DNA of 17,646 bases from an uncultured Acidimicrobiales bacterium (GTDB lineage Bacteria > Actinomycetota > Acidimicrobiia > Acidimicrobiales > SZUA-35). This document shows, one piece after another, positions 6,881-13,531 of the stretch. Location: positions 1 to 17,646 of the forward strand of contig CALJAE010000140.1 of NCBI GenBank assembly GCA_938028175.1, read 5' to 3'. The notes under the pieces are model-generated. The model had not been told where the DNA came from, made no database searches, and saw nothing but the letters and a program-made list of their open reading frames with translations. The translations under genes and the position numbers were made by a program. Position 1 is the stretch's first letter, and every line of letters begins with the position of its first letter.

Positions 6881-7765
6881 GTGTCAGAAGCAAATACAGT
6901 AGCAGTAGATCTTGGCGGTACAAATTGTAGGGCGGCGGTGGTTGGCTTTAACGGTGAAATACTCCACCAGATTAAACACTCAGTAGATCACGCTGAGGTC
7001 GACCCAGAGGTTGTTATTTCATCAATTAAACAAGTCTCTGATAGTTATAACGTAACCAAGGTAGTCGTAGGAATCCCGGGGATTATTGACTATGAATTAC
7101 AGAAGGCTGTATACGTTCCCAACCTGCCACAAAGTTGGATTGAATCCCTGACAGCGCAATGGATATCGTCCCGCACTGGTCTAGAAGTCAGCCTAGCCAA
7201 TGATGCCGACCTTGCAGCTGTTGGAGAATCTAGCTTCGGCGCAGCCAAATCGGCAAGAGATATGGTTTATGTAACAATTTCGACCGGTATCGGTGGTGGA
7301 GCGATCCTAGGTGGAAAGCTTGTCCATGGAAAATACGCAGCAAACGACATTGGCCATGTCATGGTAGATCTGAGTGCAGCGACCGAAGGCGGACGTTACA
7401 CCCCAGAGATGTATGGATCCGGACCTAACCTAGACGAGCAGGCAAGCGAAGCTGGTCTAAGCGTAAGTACCGAAGAACTAGTTGAACTCGTTCGCAGTGG
7501 AGACCCACTAGCAACTGAAGTGTTTGATCGAGGGATTGCCGGTGCCGCTGCCGGAATCGTTAACCTGGCTTGGCTCTATGCCCCTCAGATAGTTGTTATT
7601 GGCGGTGGGGTCGGGCTTAACTCTGATCTCGTGCTGCCTCGTGTTGAAGAGCTGCTTAATAAATATGGTCCGACGGGCGTGGAGCCGGCGAAGGTCGTTA
7701 GTGCCAAGCTAGGTGATTCTGTTGGGTTGGTTGGAGCTGCCGGATGGTGGCAGGCATTCTCATAG
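6881..7765 (+). CDS. ROK family sugar kinase (glucokinase-like), lacking the zinc-binding cysteines
   Basis: This 294-residue cytoplasmic protein should phosphorylate a hexose or amino sugar with ATP. The ROK/actin-fold elements are clear: the N-terminal phosphate loop AVDLGGTNCRAAVV, VVGIPGIID, the catalytic NDAD with Asp108, the ISTGIGGGAILGGKLVHG nucleotide-binding segment, and GGGVG near the C-terminus. Two features differ from typical ROK glucokinases. The sugar-contacting ExGH is DIGH here (Asp156, His159). The CxCGxxGC zinc motif that normally follows is replaced by GGRYTPEMYGSG, which has no cysteine. The substrate therefore cannot be named with confidence. There is no DNA-binding domain, so it is not a NagC/XylR-type repressor. 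It starts at GTG without a Shine-Dalgarno site, 16 bases after surf1. Confidence 0.84.
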   Translation: MSEANTVAVDLGGTNCRAAVVGFNGEILHQIKHSVDHAEVDPEVVISSIKQVSDSYNVTKVVVGIPGIIDYELQKAVYVPNLPQSWIESLTAQWISSRTGLEVSLANDADLAAVGESSFGAAKSARDMVYVTISTGIGGGAILGGKLVHGKYAANDIGHVMVDLSAATEGGRYTPEMYGSGPNLDEQASEAGLSVSTEELVELVRSGDPLATEVFDRGIAGAAAGIVNLAWLYAPQIVVIGGGVGLNSDLVLPRVEELLNKYGPTGVEPAKVVSAKLGDSVGLVGAAGWWQAFS

Positions 7766-7779
7766 CTAGTGAGTAAGGT

Positions 7780-8019
7780 TTAAGCTTTTTTGCGGCGACG
7801 TCGATCGGCGTCTATCTTGCGTGCCGACTTAACGACAATATTTAGGCGCTCACCAAGTTCTTGCTGGGTTAGCTTTCCTTCTAAGTTAAGTTCTGGCGCT
7901 AGCGCTTCGAGCATAGCTGAAACACTGACACCTTGTTCTGCGGCAAAACCATGCCATTTATCATGAGCCTCGTCGCTTAAGTAGGCGTGAAGGGCTTTGC
8001 GATCATTTGCTTGGGACAC
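7780..8019 (-). CDS. Small ribbon-helix-helix-like protein with basic C-terminus
   Basis: From the GTG at 8019 this gives 79 residues. A short strand (KALHAYLS) is followed by a helix (DEAHDKWHGFAAEQG), the turn GVSVS and a second helix (AMLEALAPEL). This order resembles the Arc/CopG ribbon-helix-helix DNA-binding fold. The C-terminus (KIDADRRRRKKA) is strongly basic and could add nucleic-acid contacts. AAGGA lies seven bases before the GTG. Starts at 8070 (ATG) or 8076 (GTG) would add a Ser-rich tail of up to 19 residues that looks unlike the rest and lacks a ribosome binding site, so I chose 8019. It converges on the ROK kinase (14 bases between stop codons), so it may regulate a neighbour or simply be a nucleoid or housekeeping protein. 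The fold assignment is by pattern only. No toxin gene lies beside it, which weighs against an antitoxin role. Confidence 0.6.
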   Translation of the reverse strand: MSQANDRKALHAYLSDEAHDKWHGFAAEQGVSVSAMLEALAPELNLEGKLTQQELGERLNIVVKSARKIDADRRRRKKA

Positions 8020-8155
8020 TAGGAGTTCCTTACTAGATGGTGTGCTTGACGCCCTCGACACTGAGGCCATAAGCACAATAGCGCGCCATTACAAACAGTT
8101 CAAACCGAACAGCCAGATTCTTGTCGACAGTGCTCTTCGCTTGTAGAAGCTTCTG

Positions 8156-8401
8156 CTAGCCGTTCTTTTTTAAAAGCTTCTCAACTTCACGTGGGCTTGG
8201 GTTTACCCGAGCTAGGTCCCCAATTTTGACCGTTGGAACAGTTTCGTTACCGTCTGCAACGCTTCGGACGAAGGCAGCGGCATCCTTGTCTTCCCAGATA
8301 TTGTGTTTGACCATTTCGATGCCACGTTTGGTGAGACCCTTTTCTAACATCATGCAGAAAGGACAACCCGGGCGCCAGTAGAATTCAACGGTATTAGACA
8401 T
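8156..8401 (-). CDS. Mycoredoxin-like glutaredoxin
   Basis: This 81-residue thioredoxin-fold protein should reduce disulfides or mixed thiol adducts. Tyr8, the catalytic pair Cys13-Pro-Phe-Cys16, the cis-proline loop TVP at 54-56 and the NPS motif before the last helix match actinobacterial mycoredoxins, which use mycothiol, better than classical glutaredoxins. The segment AAAFVRSVADGNETVPTV follows the Mrx1 pattern closely. The active site CPFC differs from the CGYC of mycobacterial Mrx1. The mycothiol link is inferred from the family; no mycothiol synthesis gene is in the window. The ATG at 8401 has no Shine-Dalgarno site. A TAGGGT sits ten bases upstream and would give a leader of only about three bases. 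The gene lies between bioY and the RHH-like gene in the same direction, with gaps of 83 and 136 bases. Confidence 0.85.
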   Translation of the reverse strand: MSNTVEFYWRPGCPFCMMLEKGLTKRGIEMVKHNIWEDKDAAAFVRSVADGNETVPTVKIGDLARVNPSPREVEKLLKKNG

Positions 8402-8484
8402 AACGTTGTTAACCCTAGTCCAAGGTTCGATATTCCCCAGGTAATCTGCTTCGGAATGATGCAGTGAGTGAGCTGAACGGGGTT

Positions 8485-9126
8485 TTACTTTGAGTTAGAC
8501 CCTAACAGCCGCCAAGCCGTTGGTAGAAGAAGCCCAGCAACGCCTGCCTTTAGAACATCGCCAATTACAAACGGTGCGATCCCAAAAGCTAGGGCACTTG
8601 GTTGATCTAGGGGAGCTGCAAAAGGAACCCCTAGTGAGTAGCTAAGAAAGGTTGCGCCGAATACATAAATGACTGCACTGCCAGCAAGGAAGGCAGGGAT
8701 AGCAGAGAGTATGTTTCGATCTTGTCCTCGCTTAGCCATGACACCTACCAAGTATGAGGCAACAACGAACCCGACAAGATAGCCAAAGGTTGGAATTAGC
8801 TCGGTGCCATTTGCTCCATCAATGGTAATTCCGCTGCCTCGCTCAGCGAAGACTCGAAAGCCTACAGCTCCAAGCGCTATGTAGAGGGCTTGTGATGCTG
8901 AGCCGAGACGTGGGCCCATAACGGCACCCGAGAGTAGGACGGCTAATGTTTGTCCAGTTATAGGCACCGGCGTGAACGAGAGAGGGATTGAGACCTGAGC
9001 TAGAACTGCGGTAAGCATCGTAAAGAACGTCACCCCCAAAAGACTTCGGAGATTAACACCGAGGATGTTCTGGGAGGCTAGTTGGTCTACTAAAACTGTT
9101 TTAGGTCTTGGCGTTATTGCTGTCAC
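8485..9126 (-). CDS. bioY: Biotin transporter BioY (ECF substrate-binding subunit)
   Basis: This 213-residue polytopic membrane protein has about six hydrophobic helices and the BioY landmarks: VSIPLSFTPVPITGQTLAVLLSGAVMG in the first third (TPVPITGQT is highly characteristic), LGSASQALYIALGAVG, and PTFGYLVGFVVASYLVG. BioY binds biotin in the membrane and normally works with the ECF module EcfA-EcfT (BioM-BioN). Neither partner gene is nearby, so it probably shares a module encoded elsewhere or acts alone, as has been described for solitary BioY proteins. Starting at GTG 9126 places the start seven bases after TAGGAT. It follows the AI-2E gene after 38 bases. I found no biotin operator-like palindrome in that short gap. 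Confidence 0.93.
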   Translation of the reverse strand: MTAITPRPKTVLVDQLASQNILGVNLRSLLGVTFFTMLTAVLAQVSIPLSFTPVPITGQTLAVLLSGAVMGPRLGSASQALYIALGAVGFRVFAERGSGITIDGANGTELIPTFGYLVGFVVASYLVGVMAKRGQDRNILSAIPAFLAGSAVIYVFGATFLSYSLGVPFAAPLDQPSALAFGIAPFVIGDVLKAGVAGLLLPTAWRLLGSNSK

Positions 9127-9133
9127 GCAGGCA

Positions 9134-9139
9134 ATCCTA
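9134..9139 (-). promoter_or_regulatory. Candidate -10 element for leaderless bioY
   Basis: On the minus strand TAGGAT is followed by seven bases and GTG at 9126. It lies in the 38-base gap after the AI-2E gene, so bioY may have its own promoter. The same bases could be read as a poor ribosome binding site (TTAGGATT). Confidence 0.38.
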
Positions 9140-9164
9140 AGAGCTTTCCGGGTGCGTTGGCAAC

Positions 9165-10301
9165 CTATTCGGTTTCAGCCTCTTTCTCAACTGCAGTGGG
9201 ATCTTCGGGCTCCTGACGCTCAGAGTTTCGCCTATCCACAAGGTCAGAGTCGATGACATTGTGTCGATCAACATATGTATCTAGTACGGCTTGTGCGGTT
9301 GCGATGAAGGGGAGAGCGAGCACCGCACCTGTGGCGCCCAAAAGGCTGGAGCCGGCAAGTACACCACCAAAAGCAATTGCAGGATGCATATTTAGAGTCT
9401 GGGCTGTAATTCGTGGCTGAAGTACGTAGTTCTCGATCTGCTGATAGCCCAAGATGACAGCTATTACCCAAAGAGCACTTATCGGTTCATTAGCCAAGGC
9501 TATGAGAGCAGGCAAGATACCAGAAATATATGTACCGATAACGGGGACAAACTGAGAAACGATACCGACCCAAATGCCCAAAGCAATTGGAGAAGGAACC
9601 CCAATAATCCAAAACACCAGACTATGAAAGATGGCAGAAGCTATTGCCAAAATCACACGGGAAGAAATGAATGCTCCAGTCTTGTCAATAGCTAGCTCCC
9701 AGATTCGGATCACTTCGACCTGTTTTTCCTCTGGGAACATCGAACACATGGTTCTTCGGAGCTTTGGCCCATCAGCCGAGAAATAGAATGCGAAGAGAGA
9801 CACAGTCAGGATCTGAAACAAAAGACCAACCACGGTTCCTGAGACGTTTAATGCTGAACTAGCAATTGTGTTTATCGATCCACCAACTCTGTCTGTAATT
9901 TCATTGTTTACTTGGTCAGCGTCAATTTCAAAGTCAAAAGTTGACTCTGCCCATTCTGAGATCGATGTGGCGTAACCCGGAAGTTCATCACTCAAGTCTT
10001 GAATTTGGTTGACTACAAGAGCGCCCATTACGCCTGAAAAAATGCCAAAGAAGGTAAAAACTATAACCATTGATATGCCGGTAGCGATTCCCCGCTTCAT
10101 ACCTTGCTTACAAAGCCTCTCTACGAGTGGGTGCATTGCAAGCGCTAAAAAGAGGGCAATAATTATCTGAATTAGAAGACTGCGTAGCGTACTAGCTACC
10201 CAGTAGGTAACTACAATCCCTACGCCGACGAGCCACCAATAGTTGATCGCTGATTTGATCCATTTCGGAGCCTTGTTGGCTGAGGTGATAGCAGTAGTCA
10301 T
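9165..10301 (-). CDS. AI-2E family membrane protein (PF01594, permease-like)
   Basis: This 378-residue protein has paired N-terminal hydrophobic helices (from about residue 22), a soluble central stretch (about 120-165), and a block of helices with the family landmarks FVPVIGTYISGILPALIAL, QIENYVLQPRI and GAVLALPFIATAQAV. The C-terminal tail of about 35 residues is charged and acidic and should be cytoplasmic. The family was named after TqsA/YdgG, linked to export of autoinducer-2, but members have varied roles including ion or antiporter activity, and most have none assigned. No luxS-type gene is seen here, so AI-2 transport should not be assumed. The ATG at 10301 lies seven bases after TAAGAT and has no ribosome binding site. 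bioY follows after 38 bases. Confidence 0.9.
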   Translation of the reverse strand: MTTAITSANKAPKWIKSAINYWWLVGVGIVVTYWVASTLRSLLIQIIIALFLALAMHPLVERLCKQGMKRGIATGISMVIVFTFFGIFSGVMGALVVNQIQDLSDELPGYATSISEWAESTFDFEIDADQVNNEITDRVGGSINTIASSALNVSGTVVGLLFQILTVSLFAFYFSADGPKLRRTMCSMFPEEKQVEVIRIWELAIDKTGAFISSRVILAIASAIFHSLVFWIIGVPSPIALGIWVGIVSQFVPVIGTYISGILPALIALANEPISALWVIAVILGYQQIENYVLQPRITAQTLNMHPAIAFGGVLAGSSLLGATGAVLALPFIATAQAVLDTYVDRHNVIDSDLVDRRNSERQEPEDPTAVEKEAETE

Positions 10302-10308
10302 GTGCCAG

Positions 10309-10314
10309 ATCTTA
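10309..10314 (-). promoter_or_regulatory. Candidate -10 element for the leaderless AI-2E gene
   Basis: On the minus strand TAAGAT is followed by seven bases and the ATG at 10301. It sits in the 159-base gap after the HEPN gene (10302-10460), where I found neither a GC-rich hairpin nor a poly-T tract. Confidence 0.42.
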
Positions 10315-10460
10315 GCTCAGCAAACGGAAGCCATTTGATCTCTTGGCTGGTCTTTTGCCGCTGGCAGCGTTGGCTAGTTCACTAGTATTCCAGTTAGATG
10401 AGGTGGCAGCACTTTGTAGATCCAAATTTGCACAGCCCGCAGCTTTGCTTAATGTTAGTA

Positions 10461-11228
10461 CTAGCGGACGCCAGTGGTAATAAGTATTGCCAGTAGAGAT
10501 GCAAGCAGGAAGCAGGCAAAGAGCCACTCAATTCTGTCGTGACGTTTGCGCTGCTCGCCAATCAGAATTTCAAGGGCGCTAGCCTTTGATTGAATTTCAG
10601 CGAGTTGATTCTCTAGGCCGCTTAGTTTGAGTTGCTTATTAGCAGAGATTCTTTTTGTCTGGGCAAGTTCATCAGAAAGTTGAGAGTTATGTTCTCTAAT
10701 GCTCTCAACTTTGTCTTTCGCTTTTTGTAGCTTGGTTTGTAGAGCTAGCTTTTCTTCTTTAGTTGGTTCTAGAGATTTATCTGCTCGAGGGTGCTTTAGG
10801 CGATATCTAATCGACCTGACATTTACAGCTTCGTCAGCGTTGATAGGGGCGAGTATGCGCTCCATGATGATTACAGCTCTGTCGAGCTTATTGACATCAT
10901 CTGGTATTGAAAAGTGAGCCCATAGATTACGAATCTCCACTAGTTCATCGACTAGCGGCCTTAAGTCCTCGGTGTAGCTCGCTGAGAATACGGGACCCCA
11001 AAAGCGCTTGATTAGAAGTAGTTGAAAGTAGGGGTCCGAAGCATCGTGTTCTGGAGCTCGACCTAATTTCTCCGAAGCGGCGCCAAACCATTCTTCACTA
11101 GCTAGATAGTCGGACATTTGTTCACTGATGAATTGGCGCATACCTTCGCCGAAAATCGTAAAAGCTAGGGCCAAGTCTGCGTGACGTGAATACTTAGTAT
11201 TTTCTAGGTTTTTAGTCTGGTTGCCCAT
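10461..11228 (-). CDS. Swt1-like HEPN domain protein with coiled coil and C-terminal membrane anchor
   Basis: This 255-residue protein appears to have three parts. Residues 15-145 resemble the Swt1-like HEPN domain: an N-terminal helical region, an FQLLLIKRFWGPVF helix, then ELVEIRNLWAHFS, which contains the exact HEPN signature RNxxxH (Arg100, Asn101, His105). This motif forms the active site in HEPN ribonucleases; in non-catalytic members the fold only binds partners or RNA. Residues 157-228 are highly charged with heptad-like spacing and probably form a coiled coil. Residues 235-251 are a single hydrophobic helix followed by only TTGVR, which resembles a C-tail anchor with the HEPN domain in the cytoplasm. 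AGGAAG lies seven bases before the ATG. It is divergent from the GGDEF-EAL gene (100 bases). The HEPN call rests on motif and context. RNase activity, toxicity or defence is inference, and no MNT antitoxin or helicase partner is adjacent. Confidence 0.78.
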   Translation of the reverse strand: MGNQTKNLENTKYSRHADLALAFTIFGEGMRQFISEQMSDYLASEEWFGAASEKLGRAPEHDASDPYFQLLLIKRFWGPVFSASYTEDLRPLVDELVEIRNLWAHFSIPDDVNKLDRAVIIMERILAPINADEAVNVRSIRYRLKHPRADKSLEPTKEEKLALQTKLQKAKDKVESIREHNSQLSDELAQTKRISANKQLKLSGLENQLAEIQSKASALEILIGEQRKRHDRIEWLFACFLLASLLAILITTGVR

Positions 11229-11328
11229 AAAACATCTTCCTAATAGCTTTATCGGCCAATATTTCGTGTTTGAGAGTGGTTTATTTGACTCCTTTAGCTA
11301 AGAATGTGCCCGAAACGGCCGTTAGGAG
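11229..11328. promoter_or_regulatory. Divergent regulatory gap between HEPN and GGDEF-EAL genes
   Basis: This 100-base gap separates the two start codons. On the minus strand AGGAAG (11236-11241) is the HEPN gene's ribosome binding site. On the plus strand TTGACT (11285-11290) is a good -35 candidate for the GGDEF-EAL gene, but the bases 17 further on do not form a TANNNT -10, so no promoter is assigned. Joint control of both genes is possible because the gap is short. Confidence 0.35.
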
Positions 11329-12876
11329 ATGATGCGGCAGGCCCCGACCAAAAAACCTATTGTTCAGATGCTTTTCTGGGGCCTTGGTTTTGGCATTGTG
11401 GGTGTGTCCGCTGGGCAGATATTTGTTGATGAGTTTCTGGGGGCGCCATGGCCTGCAATTATCGCTGTCTTTGCTACTTTGATCGGTTTCGGAATTGGCT
11501 CGATGGGAGTCTTGTCGAAGTACGAAAAAGTTGACTTAGAGGCAACGGAAGCAAAGCACGAAGCTATTCATGACCCTCTCACTCAGCTGCTCAACCGATC
11601 AGGCTTGATGGATGAACTGGAATTCTCAATGGCAGACGCCCAGCGAAATGATCTTGTGCTTGGAGTACTCTTCTTGGACTTGGATCGGTTCAAAGTCATC
11701 AACGATACGATGGGTCACGATGTCGGCGATCAACTGCTAAAGATAATTGCAGAAAAACTTAAGTCATCGATTCGTTCAACAGACGTAGTCGCACGCTTTG
11801 GTGGTGACGAATTCGTCGTTCTATCAAGAGGTCTGCTATCAGGTGATTCTGTAATCTCTGTTGCCAACTCAATATTGAAGTCATTCGCAGAGCCTGTGAT
11901 TCTCGGTGGTCGAACCCACTTGGCTTCCACAAGTATTGGTATAGCCATCTATCAAGGGCAAGAACATATCAGTTCTGCAGACTTAGTTAGAGACGCTGAC
12001 TCTGCTATGTTTAAAGCTAAGCGAGAGAGATCTGGCTACGCAGTATTCGATGAGAAGCAGCATCAGCTAAGTGTCCAGAGACTTGAAGTCGAGCGTGATT
12101 TAACTACCGCTCTCGAAGAAAACCAGTTTGTGGTCTACTATCAGCCGATTGTAAATATAGCTGATGAGAACCTTTACGCCTTTGAGGCCTTAGTTCGCTG
12201 GAGGCACCCAGAAACAGGAATTGTTTCACCGGGAAGCTTCCTTGATGTTGCCAACGAGGCCGGAATGTTGGGCAAGATCTCAGACATCGTGATGCGTGAA
12301 GCTTGTACCCAAGCGGCGCTCTGGAACCATCTAGCAGGTGGAGCGGCACAAGATGTAAAGATGAGCATTAATCTTTCAGAACCACAGCTAGTTGACCCTA
12401 ACCTTCAGTACCAAGTCATGGAAATACTCAGTTGGGCACGTTTGGAGCCTTCTCAGCTGATCTTGGAAATTACTGAAGATATTATTATTGGACAAGGTGA
12501 CCACCTAGACAAATTAAGATCGTTGAGCGAGCTTGGTATCAACCTTGCTATCGATTACTTTGGTACTGGGCACTCATCACTCAATTCGATCAAAGAGCTC
12601 GACATGGTTTCGACTCTAAAGATTGCCGAGAAGTTTATAACTGATATTAATTCTAGTGACGCTGACAGAGCCATTATTGAGGCGATCGTTACCATGGCTA
12701 AGGCACTAGATTTGAATATCGTTGCCGAGGGTGTTGAGACCGAAGAGCAGGTAAGAGCGCTATTGCAGCTAGGTGTCCATAATCTTCAGGGCTACTTCTT
12801 CGCAGTGCCAACTCCGGCAAACGAAATGGACCCAGAACGCTGGTTCGAACTCGACGAAGCAAAGACGAATAAGTAG
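11329..12876 (+). CDS. Membrane GGDEF-EAL protein, active-looking cyclase domain, degenerate EAL domain
   Basis: This 515-residue protein has two N-terminal membrane helices (about 10-33 and 40-62) with no recognisable sensor domain between them, then GGDEF and EAL domains. The diguanylate cyclase half looks functional: GGDEF at 158-162 and an intact inhibitory I-site RSTD at 149-152, five residues upstream. The EAL half keeps Glu286 (EAL 286-288), Asn348, Glu380, Lys431, Glu467 and Gln487. Its loop-6 motif, normally DDFGTGYSSL, is DYFGTGHSSL (Asp409, Tyr410). The usual LKID is LKIA (Ala433). Since the second aspartate binds catalytic metal in EAL phosphodiesterases, the domain is probably weak, inactive or a c-di-GMP binder. 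A TAG codon six bases before 11329 limits the start to the ATG at 11329 or the next one at 11332. AGGAG abuts 11329, so 11332 is as likely. It is divergent from the HEPN gene and converges on the NfuA-like gene. Confidence 0.92.
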   Translation: MMRQAPTKKPIVQMLFWGLGFGIVGVSAGQIFVDEFLGAPWPAIIAVFATLIGFGIGSMGVLSKYEKVDLEATEAKHEAIHDPLTQLLNRSGLMDELEFSMADAQRNDLVLGVLFLDLDRFKVINDTMGHDVGDQLLKIIAEKLKSSIRSTDVVARFGGDEFVVLSRGLLSGDSVISVANSILKSFAEPVILGGRTHLASTSIGIAIYQGQEHISSADLVRDADSAMFKAKRERSGYAVFDEKQHQLSVQRLEVERDLTTALEENQFVVYYQPIVNIADENLYAFEALVRWRHPETGIVSPGSFLDVANEAGMLGKISDIVMREACTQAALWNHLAGGAAQDVKMSINLSEPQLVDPNLQYQVMEILSWARLEPSQLILEITEDIIIGQGDHLDKLRSLSELGINLAIDYFGTGHSSLNSIKELDMVSTLKIAEKFITDINSSDADRAIIEAIVTMAKALDLNIVAEGVETEEQVRALLQLGVHNLQGYFFAVPTPANEMDPERWFELDEAKTNK

Positions 12877-12889
12877 ACCGACTTCTTGG

Positions 12890-13510
12890 CTATGTATAAA
12901 AGGGGTTCTCGCCGGCCGAATGATCGGTCGAGTCGATAACGTCTGTTAAATCGGGTAGAGCGTCCAAGAGCATAGTTTTTATGCCATCCTGAAGGGTCAT
13001 AGCACTCGCAGCGCAGCCTTGACAGCCGCCACCCATTGTTACATAGGCTACGTTTTCGTCCGAGACGCCAACTAGTTCGGCGAACCCCCCATGAGAAGCC
13101 AAAGCTGGGTTAATAGCTTCGTTAAGAACCTGGGTGGCCTGCTCGGCTAGCGAGCCTTCAAGGTTAAGTTCTTTACCAAACAGGGGATCGGGCTTATTGG
13201 GATTTCTTATCACCAGACCATTCGTTGTTCCCTGTGCAACATCTAGTTCGGCGCCGCTCAGAACTTCTGTTGAGTCTGATGGGACCACAACACTTAGCTC
13301 GCCGTGCTCACCTTGCTTGTATACAGCACTGTCAGATGCAACTGCATCCAACTGAATGATCTCAAGCTCGTAGATAAACTCTGTCATTGTCGCCCCAGAA
13401 ACCGATACCTGCAGGGCGGCTTTCTCTGGGTCATCTTCTAGTGAACGAGTTTCAAGCACTACATCAAGCGCAGCATCAGAAATAGTCAGAGGTGTTGGAT
13501 TATCAGCCAT
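12890..13510 (-). CDS. nfuA: NfuA-like Fe-S cluster carrier protein
   Basis: This 206-residue protein matches NfuA layout: an N-terminal degenerate A-type (IscA/HesB-like) domain without cysteines, ending around GLVIRNPNKPDPLFG (98-112), and a C-terminal NifU-like domain with GGGCQGCAASAMTLQDGIK. Cys163 and Cys166 are the only cysteines and form the CxxC that holds a 4Fe-4S cluster between two subunits. NfuA proteins accept clusters from the assembly machinery and hand them to client enzymes, or protect clusters under oxidative stress. The gene begins 21 bases after the TlpA-like gene on the same strand, so it is probably cotranscribed. A TACACT (13521-13526) in that gap could give it its own near-leaderless promoter. 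No suf or isc genes are present. The tail ends in an unusual HSAGENPFYT. Confidence 0.87.
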   Translation of the reverse strand: MADNPTPLTISDAALDVVLETRSLEDDPEKAALQVSVSGATMTEFIYELEIIQLDAVASDSAVYKQGEHGELSVVVPSDSTEVLSGAELDVAQGTTNGLVIRNPNKPDPLFGKELNLEGSLAEQATQVLNEAINPALASHGGFAELVGVSDENVAYVTMGGGCQGCAASAMTLQDGIKTMLLDALPDLTDVIDSTDHSAGENPFYT

Positions 13511-13520
13511 AGCTGGTTCT

Positions 13521-13526
13521 AGTGTA
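13521..13526 (-). promoter_or_regulatory. Possible internal -10 element for the NfuA-like gene
   Basis: On the minus strand TACACT is followed by ten bases and ATG at 13510, giving a leader of roughly three bases. The spacing is longer than for the other candidates here, and the gap is only 21 bases, so read-through from the upstream genes is equally plausible. Confidence 0.25.
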
Positions 13527-13531
13527 GGGGA

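Noticed and set aside
7766..7790. Intrinsic terminator between the ROK kinase and the RHH-like gene
   Set aside because: A run of six T follows AAGC, but it lies inside the RHH-like coding region and there is no GC-rich stem before it.
8145..8154. Perfect palindrome AGAAGCTTCT near the end of the mycoredoxin-like gene
   Set aside because: Ten bases with no loop, no T-tract and no second copy; too short to call an operator or terminator.
10312..10527. A 71-codon minus-strand open frame after the HEPN gene
   Set aside because: It overlaps the end of the HEPN coding region by 67 bases, has no ribosome binding site or recognisable motif, and its stop codon coincides with the -10 element of the AI-2E gene. 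The last 35 codons do not look random, so a small gene is not fully excluded.
10461..11228. Reading the HEPN gene as half of a HEPN-MNT toxin-antitoxin pair
   Set aside because: No nucleotidyltransferase (GSxxxGxxxxxSDxD) motif is encoded on either side, and the HEPN subtype resembles Swt1 rather than the MNT-linked type.
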